NCBI GenBank assembly: GCA_002335425.1
Contig: DDCB01000047.1
Location: forward strand, 122,612-186,611
Reading direction: 5' to 3'
Source of the DNA: Chthonomonas sp. UBA2017
GTDB taxonomy: Bacteria > Armatimonadota > Fimbriimonadia > Fimbriimonadales > Fimbriimonadaceae
DNA: 64,000 nt
The number at the start of each line of letters is the position of its first letter. Position 1 is the first letter of the stretch. The translations under genes were made by a program, and so were the position numbers. Under the pieces are notes generated by a model, which saw only the letters and a program-made list of their open reading frames with translations, did not search any database and was not told where the DNA came from. This document shows positions 1-8,880 of this stretch, piece by piece.

Positions 1-71
1 AAGCTCATCGCGACGACACCGAGCAGGCTCAGAGTCCAAAGAATTCGCAGGGATCGGGCAGTAATGGTCAT
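1..71 (-). CDS. Truncated secreted or membrane protein (N-terminus only)
   Basis: Only the first 23 codons lie in the window; the gene runs off the left edge. The visible peptide starts MTITARSLRILWTLSLLGVV, a short basic stretch followed by a hydrophobic core, which is what a signal peptide or N-terminal membrane anchor looks like. It lies downstream of pckA on the same strand with a 120-base gap. No function can be assigned. Confidence 0.45.
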   Translation of the reverse strand, partial: MTITARSLRILWTLSLLGVVAMS

Positions 72-192
72 CGTTCGAGAACCCTCGAAGAGGTCGTTCC
101 ACATCCCGGGCCCGAATGGATCACCCTAGAAAAACGAGGAAAGCCCTGCAACCCCTTTAGAGGCTCCTGGGCGTGACCTGCCGCGCCGAATC

Positions 193-1731
193 TTAGGCGA
201 ACTTCTTGTAGTTATTTTCGAACATCTCGAACAGCTCCTGAGCCTTCTTATCGTAGGCATCCGGATCGGCCCAGGTGTTGCGCGGCATCAAAATCTCGCT
301 CGGCACGTTCGGGCAACTGGTCGGCACCGAAAGGCCAAAGATGGGGTCGGTCTCGAACGGGACGTTGTCGAGCTTGCCACTGAAAGCGGCGTTGATCATC
401 GCCCGAGTGTAGGCCAGTTTCATTCGCGATCCGACGCCGTAAGGCCCTCCAGACCAGCCGGTGTTAATCAACCAAACTTGGCTCCCGTGCTCCGAAATCA
501 TCTTGCCGAGCAGCTCCGCATAAACCTTCGGTCGAAGCGGAAGGAACGGTGCGCCAAAGCAGGTCGAAAACGTGACTTGAGGTTCGGTGACCCCGGCCTC
601 GGTCCCGGCCACCTTCGCGGTGTAGCCGTTCAAAAAGTGATACATCGCTTGCTCGGGGGTGAGACGGCTGATCGGAGGCAGGACGCCCGATGCGTCGCAG
701 GTCAAAAAGGCGATGTTCTTCGGATGGCCGCCCACGCTCGGCTCGATCGAATTCTCGATGTAGTTCACCGGATAGGCGCATCGGGTGTTCTCGGTCAACG
801 AAGCATCGTCGTAGTCTGGGATTCGCCGGTCGTCCATGATGACGTTCTCCAGAACCGAGCCAAATCGAATCGCATTCCAAATTTCTGGCTCGCCTTCTTT
901 GCTCAGCTTGATGCACTTCGCATAGCATCCGCCTTCGAAGTTAAAGACGCCCTTGCTGGTCCAGCCATGTTCGTCATCGCCGATGAGCTTTCGCTCCTTG
1001 TCGGCGCTGAGGGTCGTTTTTCCGGTCCCCGACAAGCCGAAGAACAGGGCCGTATCCCCATCGGGGCCGATATTGGCCGAGCAGTGCATGCTGAGAATGC
1101 CCTTGAGAGGCAAGAGGTAGTTCAGAATCGTAAAGACCGACTTTTTCATCTCGCCCGCGTATTGCGTGCCCATGATCAAGACCGTTTTTTCGCCGAAATT
1201 CAGCGCAATCGAAGCCTCGCTCCGGGTGCCATCCGTAGCAGGATCGGCGGTGAGATGGCAGAGGTCCACGACCGTCCACTCCGGCTCAAAAGTTGCCAGC
1301 TCTTCGGCCGTCGGTCGAATGAGGAGCTGCTTGATGAAGAGCGCGTGATACGGGCGCTCAACTAAGAATCGAACCTTGATTCGATGCTCAGGGTCGGCCC
1401 CGCCGTACGTGTCGATCTGATACAGCGTCTTGCCTTTGACGTACTCGTTCGCCTTGACGAGGAGCTTGCCAAACGTCTCCGGCGACATCTCGGCGTTGTT
1501 CTCCCACCAGATGTGGGCTTCGCTCGACGGCTCTCGAACCACGGCTTTGTCCTTTGGAGTTCGGCCCGTGTATTTACCGGTTCGTGCGACCAACGCACCG
1601 TTCGCCGCAAGCTGATCGCCATCGCGCAGAGCGTGTTCGACAAGTTCGGCAATCGGCAGATTCTTGTAGATCGTAGTGGGGTGTTCGAGGTTGATCGGGG
1701 ATTTCGTGCTGGTCATCGACGTCATGGTCAT
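193..1731 (-). CDS. pckA: Phosphoenolpyruvate carboxykinase (ATP)
   Basis: Converts oxaloacetate and ATP to phosphoenolpyruvate, CO2 and ADP, the entry step of gluconeogenesis; cytosolic. The 512-residue length fits the ATP-dependent family. Visible signatures are the P-loop GLSGTGKTT (residues 232-240), the kinase-2 motif LIGDDEHGW (249-257), the YAGEMKKS substrate/metal segment (191-198) and the N-terminal TGRTPKDK stretch (55-62). The ATG at 1731 has AGAGGA just upstream; a second ATG two codons in (1725) is an alternative start. It lies downstream of aroC on the same strand, probably with its own transcript because a 136-base gap with a small hairpin separates them. Confidence 0.97.
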   Translation of the reverse strand: MTMTSMTSTKSPINLEHPTTIYKNLPIAELVEHALRDGDQLAANGALVARTGKYTGRTPKDKAVVREPSSEAHIWWENNAEMSPETFGKLLVKANEYVKGKTLYQIDTYGGADPEHRIKVRFLVERPYHALFIKQLLIRPTAEELATFEPEWTVVDLCHLTADPATDGTRSEASIALNFGEKTVLIMGTQYAGEMKKSVFTILNYLLPLKGILSMHCSANIGPDGDTALFFGLSGTGKTTLSADKERKLIGDDEHGWTSKGVFNFEGGCYAKCIKLSKEGEPEIWNAIRFGSVLENVIMDDRRIPDYDDASLTENTRCAYPVNYIENSIEPSVGGHPKNIAFLTCDASGVLPPISRLTPEQAMYHFLNGYTAKVAGTEAGVTEPQVTFSTCFGAPFLPLRPKVYAELLGKMISEHGSQVWLINTGWSGGPYGVGSRMKLAYTRAMINAAFSGKLDNVPFETDPIFGLSVPTSCPNVPSEILMPRNTWADPDAYDKKAQELFEMFENNYKKFA

Positions 1732-1812
1732 CGGTCCTCTTCAAAAGGAGCGACCCCAAAGCCCAAGGGGATGCGCATCCGCGCAGCCCACGAGCCAAAT
1801 TGGGGCGCAAAA

Positions 1813-1828
1813 GTAAACAGAAGTTTAC
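1813..1828 (-). terminator. Weak terminator-like hairpin after aroC
   Basis: A 6-bp inverted repeat GTAAAC/GTTTAC with a 4-base loop lies 40 bases past the aroC stop; read on the minus strand it is followed by a short T run. The stem is short, so this is tentative. Confidence 0.35.
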
Positions 1829-1867
1829 CCCGAGTTCGGGCGTCGCGAGAACATCCTCGATCTCTGC

Positions 1868-2965
1868 TTAGATCGAGCCTCTCCGTCCAATCCCAAGGGC
1901 TCGTTGACGTAGCGCATGATCGACCAAAACCAGAGCCATCATCGCCTCGACCATCGGCACCGCTCGCGGCAGTACGCACGGGTCGTGCCGCCCTCGCCCC
2001 TTGAGCGTCGTATTCTCGCGCGAGGTCGTGACGGTCTGCTGTTCGGCCAAAATCGTCGCGACTGGCTTAAAGGCCGCTCGGACCAAGATCGGCATCCCGT
2101 TGCTAATGCCTCCTTGGATGCCGCCCGAGGAGTTCGTTGGCGTGAACACTTCGCCCTCGGACGCCCGAAACGGATCGTTGTGTTCGGAGCCCCGCAGAAG
2201 GGTCCCGGCGAATCCGCTCCCGGACTCAAATCCTTTGCAAGCCGGCAGGCTGAGCAATGCCTTGGCCAAATCGGCTTCTAACCGGTCGAAGACCGGCTCG
2301 CCCCAGCCCGCGGGGACGCCCCGAGCGACCGCACCCACCACACCTCCGACCGAGTCACCTTGCTTGCGGACGGATTCGATGAGGGCCTGCATCTCCGTAG
2401 CCACCTCGGGGATGGGGCATCGGACCATGTTTTGATCGACCTCGGAGCGGGTCACCGAGAGGGCGTCGACCTCAGCGCGAATCGACTGGACCGACTCCAC
2501 CCAAGCCACAATTTCGACTCCAAAATCTCGGCGCAATAGAGCCTGGGCGAGGGCCCCCGCCGCGACTCGTCCGACGGTCTCCCGGGCACTCGATCGCCCG
2601 CCTCCGCGCCAATCTCGAACCCCGTACTTGGCGTCGTAGGTGAAGTCGGCGTGGCTTGGTCGATACTTCGTGCGCATCTCGTCGTAATCGCCCGAGCGTG
2701 CGTCCTGGTTCCAGACGAGCATCGAGATCGGGGTCCCGGTCGTCACTCCGTCAAAGACCCCCGAGAGGATTTCGACGCGATCAGCTTCTTTGCGCTGGGT
2801 GACGATCCGACTCTGGCCGGGGCGACGACGGTCGAGCTCGGTTTGAATCTCGTCCACCGAGATCGGGAGGCCCGGCGGGCAGCCGTCGACGACCACGCCC
2901 ACCGCACCTCCATGCGATTCGCCCCATGTGCTGATCCGAAACAAAGTCCCGAACTGACTCGCCAT
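1868..2965 (-). CDS. aroC: Chorismate synthase
   Basis: Last step of the shikimate pathway: 5-enolpyruvylshikimate-3-phosphate to chorismate, using reduced FMN. The 365 residues begin MASQFGTLFRISTWGESHGG, the family N-terminal signature with its conserved GESHG, followed by a DRRRPGQS segment and a GGRSSARETVGRVAAG segment, both typical of AroC. Full length with no odd insertions. The next gene on the strand upstream is a pseudopilin 33 bases away, so the neighbourhood says nothing about aromatic synthesis. Confidence 0.97.
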   Translation of the reverse strand: MASQFGTLFRISTWGESHGGAVGVVVDGCPPGLPISVDEIQTELDRRRPGQSRIVTQRKEADRVEILSGVFDGVTTGTPISMLVWNQDARSGDYDEMRTKYRPSHADFTYDAKYGVRDWRGGGRSSARETVGRVAAGALAQALLRRDFGVEIVAWVESVQSIRAEVDALSVTRSEVDQNMVRCPIPEVATEMQALIESVRKQGDSVGGVVGAVARGVPAGWGEPVFDRLEADLAKALLSLPACKGFESGSGFAGTLLRGSEHNDPFRASEGEVFTPTNSSGGIQGGISNGMPILVRAAFKPVATILAEQQTVTTSRENTTLKGRGRHDPCVLPRAVPMVEAMMALVLVDHALRQRALGIGRRGSI

Positions 2966-2998
2966 CCCGACCTATTGTGGCTGAATTCGGGACCGGCT

Positions 2999-3769
2999 TC
3001 AGCTCGGGTTGCCGGTGCAAAACCCGTTGATCGTCATGAAGGGCGCCTCGGGGAACGGAATTTTGGGGCAGTAATAGTCCCTCGGGATCGCCGAGCCGCA
3101 CTGCCAGTATTGAGGCGTCTGAACATTCGCTCGAATCCACTTCGCTCGGCCGTCATAGAACCCGAAGTTCGCACCTCCCGAGTGGCTTGTTGTCGGGCAG
3201 TCGCCTGCTGGCCAATAGTAGCCGTCGTTCAGCGTCCGTTGCTCGTGGATCAAGACCACGAACCCCGATGGCCGCTCGACCATCGCCGCCGGGATGAAGT
3301 CTGCCGCCCCGTTCATCGAATAGCTCAGGAGCTTCTCGGGGCGAGTTTCTGTGGGGCTCAGATACACCCGAGTCTCCTTCAAGTACGGGTAAATCACCCC
3401 CTGAGCAGGCCCCTTTTGGGCCCAGTCGGGGTGAACCGGGGAGTTCGGATTCGACAGGTCGGTCAAGACGCGGTTGCAAGGCACCCACTGAGCTTCTTGA
3501 GTCCGATGAAATCCACTCGCCCAAGGGGCAAAGGAGCTTGGCAACGACCCAGGGCAGGCTCCCGCGAGAGCCGCTCCCGGAAACTGGTCGCTCCAGTCGC
3601 CTTGATACATGATCAGTCCGCCTGAAAGTTGCTTCAGGTTCGCCAGACAGCTCATTTGCCGGGCCTTGGATTTGGCGATGACAAAAACTGGGAGTAGGAT
3701 CGCCATCAAGATCGCAAGAATCGAAACGACGATCAGTAGTTCGAGCAACGTAAAGCCATTTTTTCGCAT
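2999..3769 (-). CDS. Type II/IV pseudopilin-like protein with H-X9-DG-type C-terminus
   Basis: Begins MRKNGFTLLELLIVVSILAI: a class III prepilin leader with the cleavage site after the Gly, the conserved Phe and the Glu at mature position 5, then a hydrophobic helix. The C-terminal half contains SHSGGANFGFYDGRAKWI, which matches the H-X9-DG motif of the abundant prepilin-like families in Planctomycetes, Verrucomicrobia and Armatimonadota. It should be processed by prepilin peptidase and exported; no pilus assembly genes lie nearby. I prefer the ATG at 3769 (leader of 5 residues); an in-frame ATG at 3820 would add 17 residues. Confidence 0.85.
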   Translation of the reverse strand: MRKNGFTLLELLIVVSILAILMAILLPVFVIAKSKARQMSCLANLKQLSGGLIMYQGDWSDQFPGAALAGACPGSLPSSFAPWASGFHRTQEAQWVPCNRVLTDLSNPNSPVHPDWAQKGPAQGVIYPYLKETRVYLSPTETRPEKLLSYSMNGAADFIPAAMVERPSGFVVLIHEQRTLNDGYYWPAGDCPTTSHSGGANFGFYDGRAKWIRANVQTPQYWQCGSAIPRDYYCPKIPFPEAPFMTINGFCTGNPS

Positions 3770-3946
3770 GTTCACACCCGCTCGGCCATCCTTGGTGGTC
3801 GGGCGCTCCTGACTGGACATCGGGAGAACACACGGGCATCCTCCCGTATTCTTTTCAGTCGGGATTCGTTTTCTCAGGCCGCAGGTTTCGACCCCTTAAA
3901 GATCGAAAAAGTGCGAAAACCTATACTTTCCGTGCGGCCCGGGTGC

Positions 3947-4417
3947 CTATTGCTGCCAAAGGTGAACGCCGTTCTTGTCCTTGCCTGTCGAGATCGTCCC
4001 TCGAAAGGTCTCGTCCATCACGACTTCGAACGATCCCGTCTTCAGGTACTTGGCGGTGATTTCGACGGTCTGATCCTCGTAAATCCGGACACGGACGTAG
4101 TTGTACACGTGGCCGTAGCGGGCACTACTGATCAAGACGGTCTCGCTACTGACCACATAGGCCTTGTCGTTGCGAACGACTCCTTTGGCGAAATACTCCC
4201 AAGGCTCGAACTTCACTCCTCCGATCGCTTCGGGCGCGGGTTGCGCTTGGCCGTCGATCTCGAGCTTGCACTTGCCGTATTCAATGACCACCTTGACGAT
4301 ATGTCCTGACTGAAGGCTCTTCATCAGCGACTCGAAGTTATTGAGTCGGCGCGGCGCGGCCGCCGCCATCGCAAAGATCGAAAGAACCAAAGCCACAAAG
4401 AACCATTTTGCTCGCAT
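3947..4417 (-). CDS. VirK-family secreted protein
   Basis: A 156-residue protein starting MRAKWFFVALVLSIFAMAAAA, a clear Sec signal peptide. The mature part opens with NNFESLMKSLQSGHIVKVV followed by a single Cys-containing strand, the layout I recall for the VirK family (first described near the Agrobacterium virulence genes; molecular function unknown). GGAGG sits 6 bases before the ATG at 4417, which decides this start over the longer reading to 4459. It lies 53 bases upstream of nothing on its own strand except the pseudopilin; murB ends just before it on the same strand. Confidence 0.65.
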   Translation of the reverse strand: MRAKWFFVALVLSIFAMAAAAPRRLNNFESLMKSLQSGHIVKVVIEYGKCKLEIDGQAQPAPEAIGGVKFEPWEYFAKGVVRNDKAYVVSSETVLISSARYGHVYNYVRVRIYEDQTVEITAKYLKTGSFEVVMDETFRGTISTGKDKNGVHLWQQ

Positions 4418-4469
4418 GAACATCCTCCAACTGAGGCGAATCCGCCTCGATGCGAGCATCTTACCGAGC

Positions 4470-5426
4470 CTAAGGCATGAACGTCGCGGGTTGGTAGCCG
4501 GTCCAATCCCCGATCATGAGGACCTCTTCTTCCAGCTCCACTCCGAACTGACCTCGGACCGTTGTCTTTGCGATGTCGGCCAATTGACGGATCGCCGTGG
4601 CCGAGGCCGAGCCGGTGTTGACAATAAAATTCGCGTGCCGCCGGCTCAGCATCGCTCCCTCGTGTCGATAGCCCTGGAGCCCGGCTTCTTGGATGAGATA
4701 ACCACTCGGCACAACTCCGGCTTCTCGAAGAGCGGGCGGTAAAGAGGGAAGTCGATGAGCCAGGTCGGGGTCATTGACGTTTTTGAAAAAGCTCCCCGCC
4801 GAGGCCGGAGGCGGCTGCTTGCTGATTCGCTGGCGCTGATAGTCCCGGGCCTCGGCATAAATCGCGTGGGGGTCGCCCGCCGGGAGTTGCATGCGGACCG
4901 ACAGCACGACCAAGGGTGGAGGAACCGGTCGCCGCAAGATCGAATCGCGATAGGAAAACTGAAGATGGCTGGGTGGGACCCACTTCAGTTCGCCCTCCTC
5001 GATCACCTCAAGCTCGGTGATGAACTCGCTGACCTGGCTTCGATAGGCTCCCGCATTGCTGACGAGCGCCCCGCCGAGAGTCCCGGGGATCCCCACCGCA
5101 TACTCCAGCCCCCGAAGACCCGCCTGAGCACACCGCAAAAAGACATCTTGAAAGCCGCACCCGGTGTCGAACTCCACCTCGCCGGTTCGAGAGATCACCA
5201 TTTTCCGGGCGCGATTCCAGACCACAAGTCCGCGCACCCCGGCATCCGCTGGCAAGAGGTTGCTCCCCCAACCTAAAATCGTCAGAGGGATTTTTCCCTG
5301 GTGCGCAGCGCGACTTAGCTCGGCGAGGATCCCTTTGGTCGGCGCGACCGCAAACCACTCGGCGGGCCCGCCCGCCTTCAAAGTCGTCATCGAGCGAAGC
5401 GGCTGACCCGCCACCAGGTGGTTCAT
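4470..5426 (-). CDS. murB: UDP-N-acetylenolpyruvoylglucosamine reductase
   Basis: Reduces UDP-GlcNAc-enolpyruvate to UDP-MurNAc with NADPH and FAD in cytosolic peptidoglycan precursor synthesis. The FAD-binding part has TLKAGGPAEW and GIPGTLGGALVSNAGAYRSQ; the C-terminal part has AGSFFKNV with the catalytic Ser, and the closing HANFIVN segment. The reading frame stays open upstream to 5666 but homology begins at MNHLVAG, so the start is placed at 5426, giving 318 residues, normal for MurB. It follows tsaB after 19 bases and is probably co-transcribed. Confidence 0.95.
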   Translation of the reverse strand: MNHLVAGQPLRSMTTLKAGGPAEWFAVAPTKGILAELSRAAHQGKIPLTILGWGSNLLPADAGVRGLVVWNRARKMVISRTGEVEFDTGCGFQDVFLRCAQAGLRGLEYAVGIPGTLGGALVSNAGAYRSQVSEFITELEVIEEGELKWVPPSHLQFSYRDSILRRPVPPPLVVLSVRMQLPAGDPHAIYAEARDYQRQRISKQPPPASAGSFFKNVNDPDLAHRLPSLPPALREAGVVPSGYLIQEAGLQGYRHEGAMLSRRHANFIVNTGSASATAIRQLADIAKTTVRGQFGVELEEEVLMIGDWTGYQPATFMP

Positions 5427-5445
5427 CAGGGCGCCCCAATCCAAA

Positions 5446-6024
5446 CTAGGCCATCTCCCGATAAGGTTTTTTCGGCGGTGTGATGCTGGGGGGAAGAACG
5501 TACTCGGCTTGGAGCTCGGCCCAGGTTGCCCAGCGGGGGTGGTCTCGATTTGGATCCCACTTTGCAGCGTCGGGATACGTCGGCTCCGGAAAATCCGGCC
5601 CATACCCCCGCGCGGCGCCGAGCTCGTCGGCGGCCACGAGCCTCCACTCCGACCCCGGGGCATCACGCCGACAATAAACTCCCCGTCGAACGGGGATCGC
5701 CCAAGGTCCCTCCGGACCCATCAGGTCGAAGCTCAGCACTCCGGCGACGGGGATGTTCAGTTCGCTCGCCAAAACCTTGGCGATGACAACACCGACCTTG
5801 GTGCCAGTAAAGCTGCCGGGGCCTCGATCCACGACGATGCCTTCGAGGTCGGCCAGACTCAGGCCGATCGAGCTGAGACCGTTTTGGATCGACTCCAGCG
5901 CCTTTTGGCTGGCGTTTTGGCGAGCCTCTTCTCGATGCGACCATGCGCACTCGCCGTCTCTCCAAAGGGCCACACTGGTCAACGGGCTCGACGTGCTGAC
6001 GCATACGACCCGAGTCGGGATCAT
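5446..6024 (-). CDS. tsaB: tRNA threonylcarbamoyladenosine biosynthesis protein TsaB
   Basis: Partner of TsaD and TsaE in making the t6A37 modification of ANN-decoding tRNAs. The signature DRGPGSFTGTKVG (ASKHA-fold nucleotide loop) is clear, followed by AGVLSFDLM. At 192 residues it is shorter than the roughly 230 of E. coli, missing mostly C-terminal sequence. The ATG at 6024 overlaps the stop of the upstream gene as ATGA, which fixes the start even though the frame remains open to 6201. tsaE lies elsewhere in this window (18602-19063). Confidence 0.9.
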   Translation of the reverse strand: MIPTRVVCVSTSSPLTSVALWRDGECAWSHREEARQNASQKALESIQNGLSSIGLSLADLEGIVVDRGPGSFTGTKVGVVIAKVLASELNIPVAGVLSFDLMGPEGPWAIPVRRGVYCRRDAPGSEWRLVAADELGAARGYGPDFPEPTYPDAAKWDPNRDHPRWATWAELQAEYVLPPSITPPKKPYREMA

Positions 6025-7115
6025 GGCGCCAAGCCAGCCACCAACGAGTCCAAGAGTTGCCGAAGAATCTTCTCGTCTTGCGCCCAGGCACTGGCATCGG
6101 CTGACCGATACTGCAGCGTCCAATAATGCTCGTCTTTGGTCCCGACGGCGTCCCAGATCACGAGCTGTTCTGGGCCCGAAGAGCCCTCTCGCCGAGTCCA
6201 AGCCACCAGGGCGCCCGCCTTGGAGACTTTTCCAAGCTCATCCCGCCGCTGCTTAACCTGGGAAAATTGGCTCAGGCTTTCGGCGGCTTGGGTCGCTAAG
6301 GCTCGCTCGGGTCGAGGTGAGTCGATGAGCGCATTCACCGTGACGATCACTTGGCCTTTGAGCTGCGGGTGGGTGATCGTCACTTGATCGTTCTGGAGGG
6401 TCGCGGCGAATCCCTGAGCCATCGCCAAGAGGACGTTGCGAGTTGAAACCACCAGGCTCACTCGAACGGGTCCCATCGTCGCGCGCTCTCGGCGCAGTTC
6501 GGCCTCAGTCTTGAGAACGAGGGGTGGTCGGGCTTTCGACGGCGGGACCACCTTGGGCTGCGTCGGCAGGGCCTGTTCGGGATTTTCTGGGGTTAAAGAC
6601 GTCCCAGATATCGTCCGAATCGAAAGTAGCGCCCCACGCCAGGCCTGTTCGACTTCAGAGAACTGCTCCGAAGGGGCGGTCAATCGAAAATGGAGCTTCA
6701 TCCGGGTCGCGCTGTAGAGGAGGCCGATCAGCGTCGTCGTCTCTTGGCCGCCTTGCAGGTAGCTGATTCGGGTCATCAAGAGCGGCACACCCAGCAACTC
6801 TTCCGTCCATTGGCGTTCGACGGTCCGTTGGAGCTGTTCATTGACCGTTTGTTGAATTCGCTGCCAATCCTCGGCGGTTTGGCGAAAATCGGTCTCAAAG
6901 AGATCAGCGGTTGCCGTCGCCCGAGTGCCCGCCAAGGGGATCAATATTCGATTTTGATTGCGAGACCGCTCCAGCTTCCAATCCGCCGCCATCGCAAAGC
7001 TGAGGTTGAGCGCTTCGCTCCGATAGAGCTTCGGGGGTGGCTCGGCTTGGGGTGTCGCCCAAACCCCCACTGCCCAACATAGCAACACCCCTAGCCATCC
7101 GATTCTTGACATCAT
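6021..7115 (-). CDS. Secreted protein of unknown function
   Basis: A 364-residue protein with a signal peptide (SRIGWLGVLLCWAVGVWA, likely cleavage near residue 22). The first half resembles PsbP- or DUF-type ligand-binding folds in layout (a segment Y.SEALNLSFAMAADWKLER), which is only an impression. A proline- and lysine-rich linker at about 175-205 separates it from a second beta-rich half. It sits between the sensor kinase and tsaB in one operon. An alternative ATG is one codon downstream (7112). Confidence 0.75.
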   Translation of the reverse strand: MMSRIGWLGVLLCWAVGVWATPQAEPPPKLYRSEALNLSFAMAADWKLERSRNQNRILIPLAGTRATATADLFETDFRQTAEDWQRIQQTVNEQLQRTVERQWTEELLGVPLLMTRISYLQGGQETTTLIGLLYSATRMKLHFRLTAPSEQFSEVEQAWRGALLSIRTISGTSLTPENPEQALPTQPKVVPPSKARPPLVLKTEAELRRERATMGPVRVSLVVSTRNVLLAMAQGFAATLQNDQVTITHPQLKGQVIVTVNALIDSPRPERALATQAAESLSQFSQVKQRRDELGKVSKAGALVAWTRREGSSGPEQLVIWDAVGTKDEHYWTLQYRSADASAWAQDEKILRQLLDSLVAGLAP

Positions 7116-7134
7116 GCTCTTTGTCTTACCCTCG

Positions 7135-8877
7135 TTAGTGACGATCTGCCACCGGCAACAGGATCACGAAGTTTGCCCCTTCGCCTTCCTGGCCGGCCTC
7201 ATAAACGTTGCCGCCATGGGCCTCGGCAATGCCCTTCACGATCGAAAGGCCGAGCCCCATTCCTTTCACCCGGCCGCTGTAAAACGGCTGAAAAATCTGC
7301 GCCTTCTTGTCGGCGCTGACTCCCGGACCTTGGTCTTGAATCTCGATCGCGACAAACGCTTTGTTGGCGGGCAATCCGACCGATTGAACTTGCTCTGGGA
7401 GAGCCCTTCGAGTGGCCACTCTGAGCCGGCCTTCTTCGAAGTAGTTCAATGCGTTTTCGACGAGCTCGCTGATCGCTCGACGGAGTTTTCGCGGGTCGGC
7501 ACTGACCTTTGGCAACTCGGGATCGAGATCAAATTCAAGCCGGACCTGACTTCGCCTCGGAAAAATCTCCGTCGCCGATTCATGCACGAGGGCATTCAGA
7601 TCGGTCGTGACCGGAGTCATATTGGTCGCGGTCAAAAAGTCGCGGAAATCTTGCAAGATCTCCTCGATTCGCACGAGATTGATCTCTAGACTCTGATGAA
7701 GCTCGACGAGGGTGTCCCGCTGAACCTCTCGCTCCTTGAGCATATGGCCAAGCTCGTTGACGTCCCCACGTAGCGCAAAGACCCGATTGCCGATCATATG
7801 TGAGCTTTTGGCACTCAGCTCGCCCCAAGCCACCATCCGTTCGCTGCGGAGCAGCTTCTGGACCGCCCGAATATTCTCCAATCCGGTGGCGACCTGTTCG
7901 GCGATCGTGTCTAGCAGCCGCTGATCTTCGTCGGTAAAATGGTTGTCGAGGTAAGGGTTGTCCGTCACGCGACGAAGCACGCGGATCGCGCCGATGCTCT
8001 TGCCGCGGTATACGATGGCGACCGCCAAGAAACTTGCGATGGTCTCGCTCGGGAGCTCCAGATATCGACCGCGCCAGCGTTCATCGGCCTGCGGATTGTT
8101 GATGCAGACGCTCTGGCCGCTGGCACAGACTGAGCCGGTCACACCTTCTCCCGCCGCATATCCGACCTGCCCCACGAGATCCTTCAACTGACCGACCGAC
8201 CCTCGGAGCATAAAGAGGTCCTGAACGGGGTCGTACAAAAAGATCGAAACGGCCTGAAATCGCAAGACATCGCCCGCCACCTCAAGCAGCGCATCGATCA
8301 GTTCATCCTCATCCAAGGCTCGGTCGAGTGCGCTCCCGATCCGGATCAGAGCCTCTTCTCGGCGGCGCATCTCTTCGCGTTCCAAGACCAGCGAGGCCAG
8401 AGACGAAATCGAGAGCGCTAGGCACAAATCGTCCTGCGTGTAGTGGTCGGGCCGGTCCGATTCCAGGTTCAAGACGCCCCGCAGCCGGCCATGAGCATCG
8501 TTGATCGGCACCGCGATCTCGCTCTGGCTCGTTTTGAAGAGGTCGCGATAATGCGGGTCGTCGGAGACGTCGCCCGACATAAACGGGCGTCCGGTCGCGG
8601 CGACATAGGCCACAATTCCGGCTCCTTCGTGCTTGGTGATGGGAATGACTTCGCCTTCGGTCTTGCTCGACCACTCCGGCCCGTGGCCGTAAACCAACTC
8701 CAGTCGGCCTTCTTCGTCGTCCAGCAATCCGACCATGACGTTGCGGCTCCGGGTCGAATCGCTGGCCGCTTCGATCAGCTTCTGCATGGCCTGATCGGTC
8801 TCCACTTCGCGGACGACCAGACTCAAAAGGTCGTTCATCATCTTGCCGCTGGCCATTTCTGAAATCTTACTCTCCAT
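7135..8877 (-). CDS. Soluble GAF-domain sensor histidine kinase
   Basis: A 580-residue cytosolic kinase with no membrane segment. Two GAF-like domains occupy about residues 20-165 and 180-335. The probable phospho-acceptor is H360 in AKSSHMIGNRVFALRG. The ATP-binding domain shows ELVENALN (471-478), DQGPG (515-519) and GLGLSIV (541-547). The H-box is unusual (SSHMIGNR rather than HELRTP), so class assignment is uncertain. The stand-alone response regulator at 9785 diverges from the same intergenic region and is a natural partner candidate, although the FAH gene intervenes. Confidence 0.9.
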   Translation of the reverse strand: MESKISEMASGKMMNDLLSLVVREVETDQAMQKLIEAASDSTRSRNVMVGLLDDEEGRLELVYGHGPEWSSKTEGEVIPITKHEGAGIVAYVAATGRPFMSGDVSDDPHYRDLFKTSQSEIAVPINDAHGRLRGVLNLESDRPDHYTQDDLCLALSISSLASLVLEREEMRRREEALIRIGSALDRALDEDELIDALLEVAGDVLRFQAVSIFLYDPVQDLFMLRGSVGQLKDLVGQVGYAAGEGVTGSVCASGQSVCINNPQADERWRGRYLELPSETIASFLAVAIVYRGKSIGAIRVLRRVTDNPYLDNHFTDEDQRLLDTIAEQVATGLENIRAVQKLLRSERMVAWGELSAKSSHMIGNRVFALRGDVNELGHMLKEREVQRDTLVELHQSLEINLVRIEEILQDFRDFLTATNMTPVTTDLNALVHESATEIFPRRSQVRLEFDLDPELPKVSADPRKLRRAISELVENALNYFEEGRLRVATRRALPEQVQSVGLPANKAFVAIEIQDQGPGVSADKKAQIFQPFYSGRVKGMGLGLSIVKGIAEAHGGNVYEAGQEGEGANFVILLPVADRH

Positions 8878-8880
8878 CTT

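Noticed and set aside
478..1365. Long plus-strand frame opposite pckA
   Set aside because: It is antisense to a full, well-conserved gene, is Arg-rich and has no ribosome site; a product of high GC third positions.
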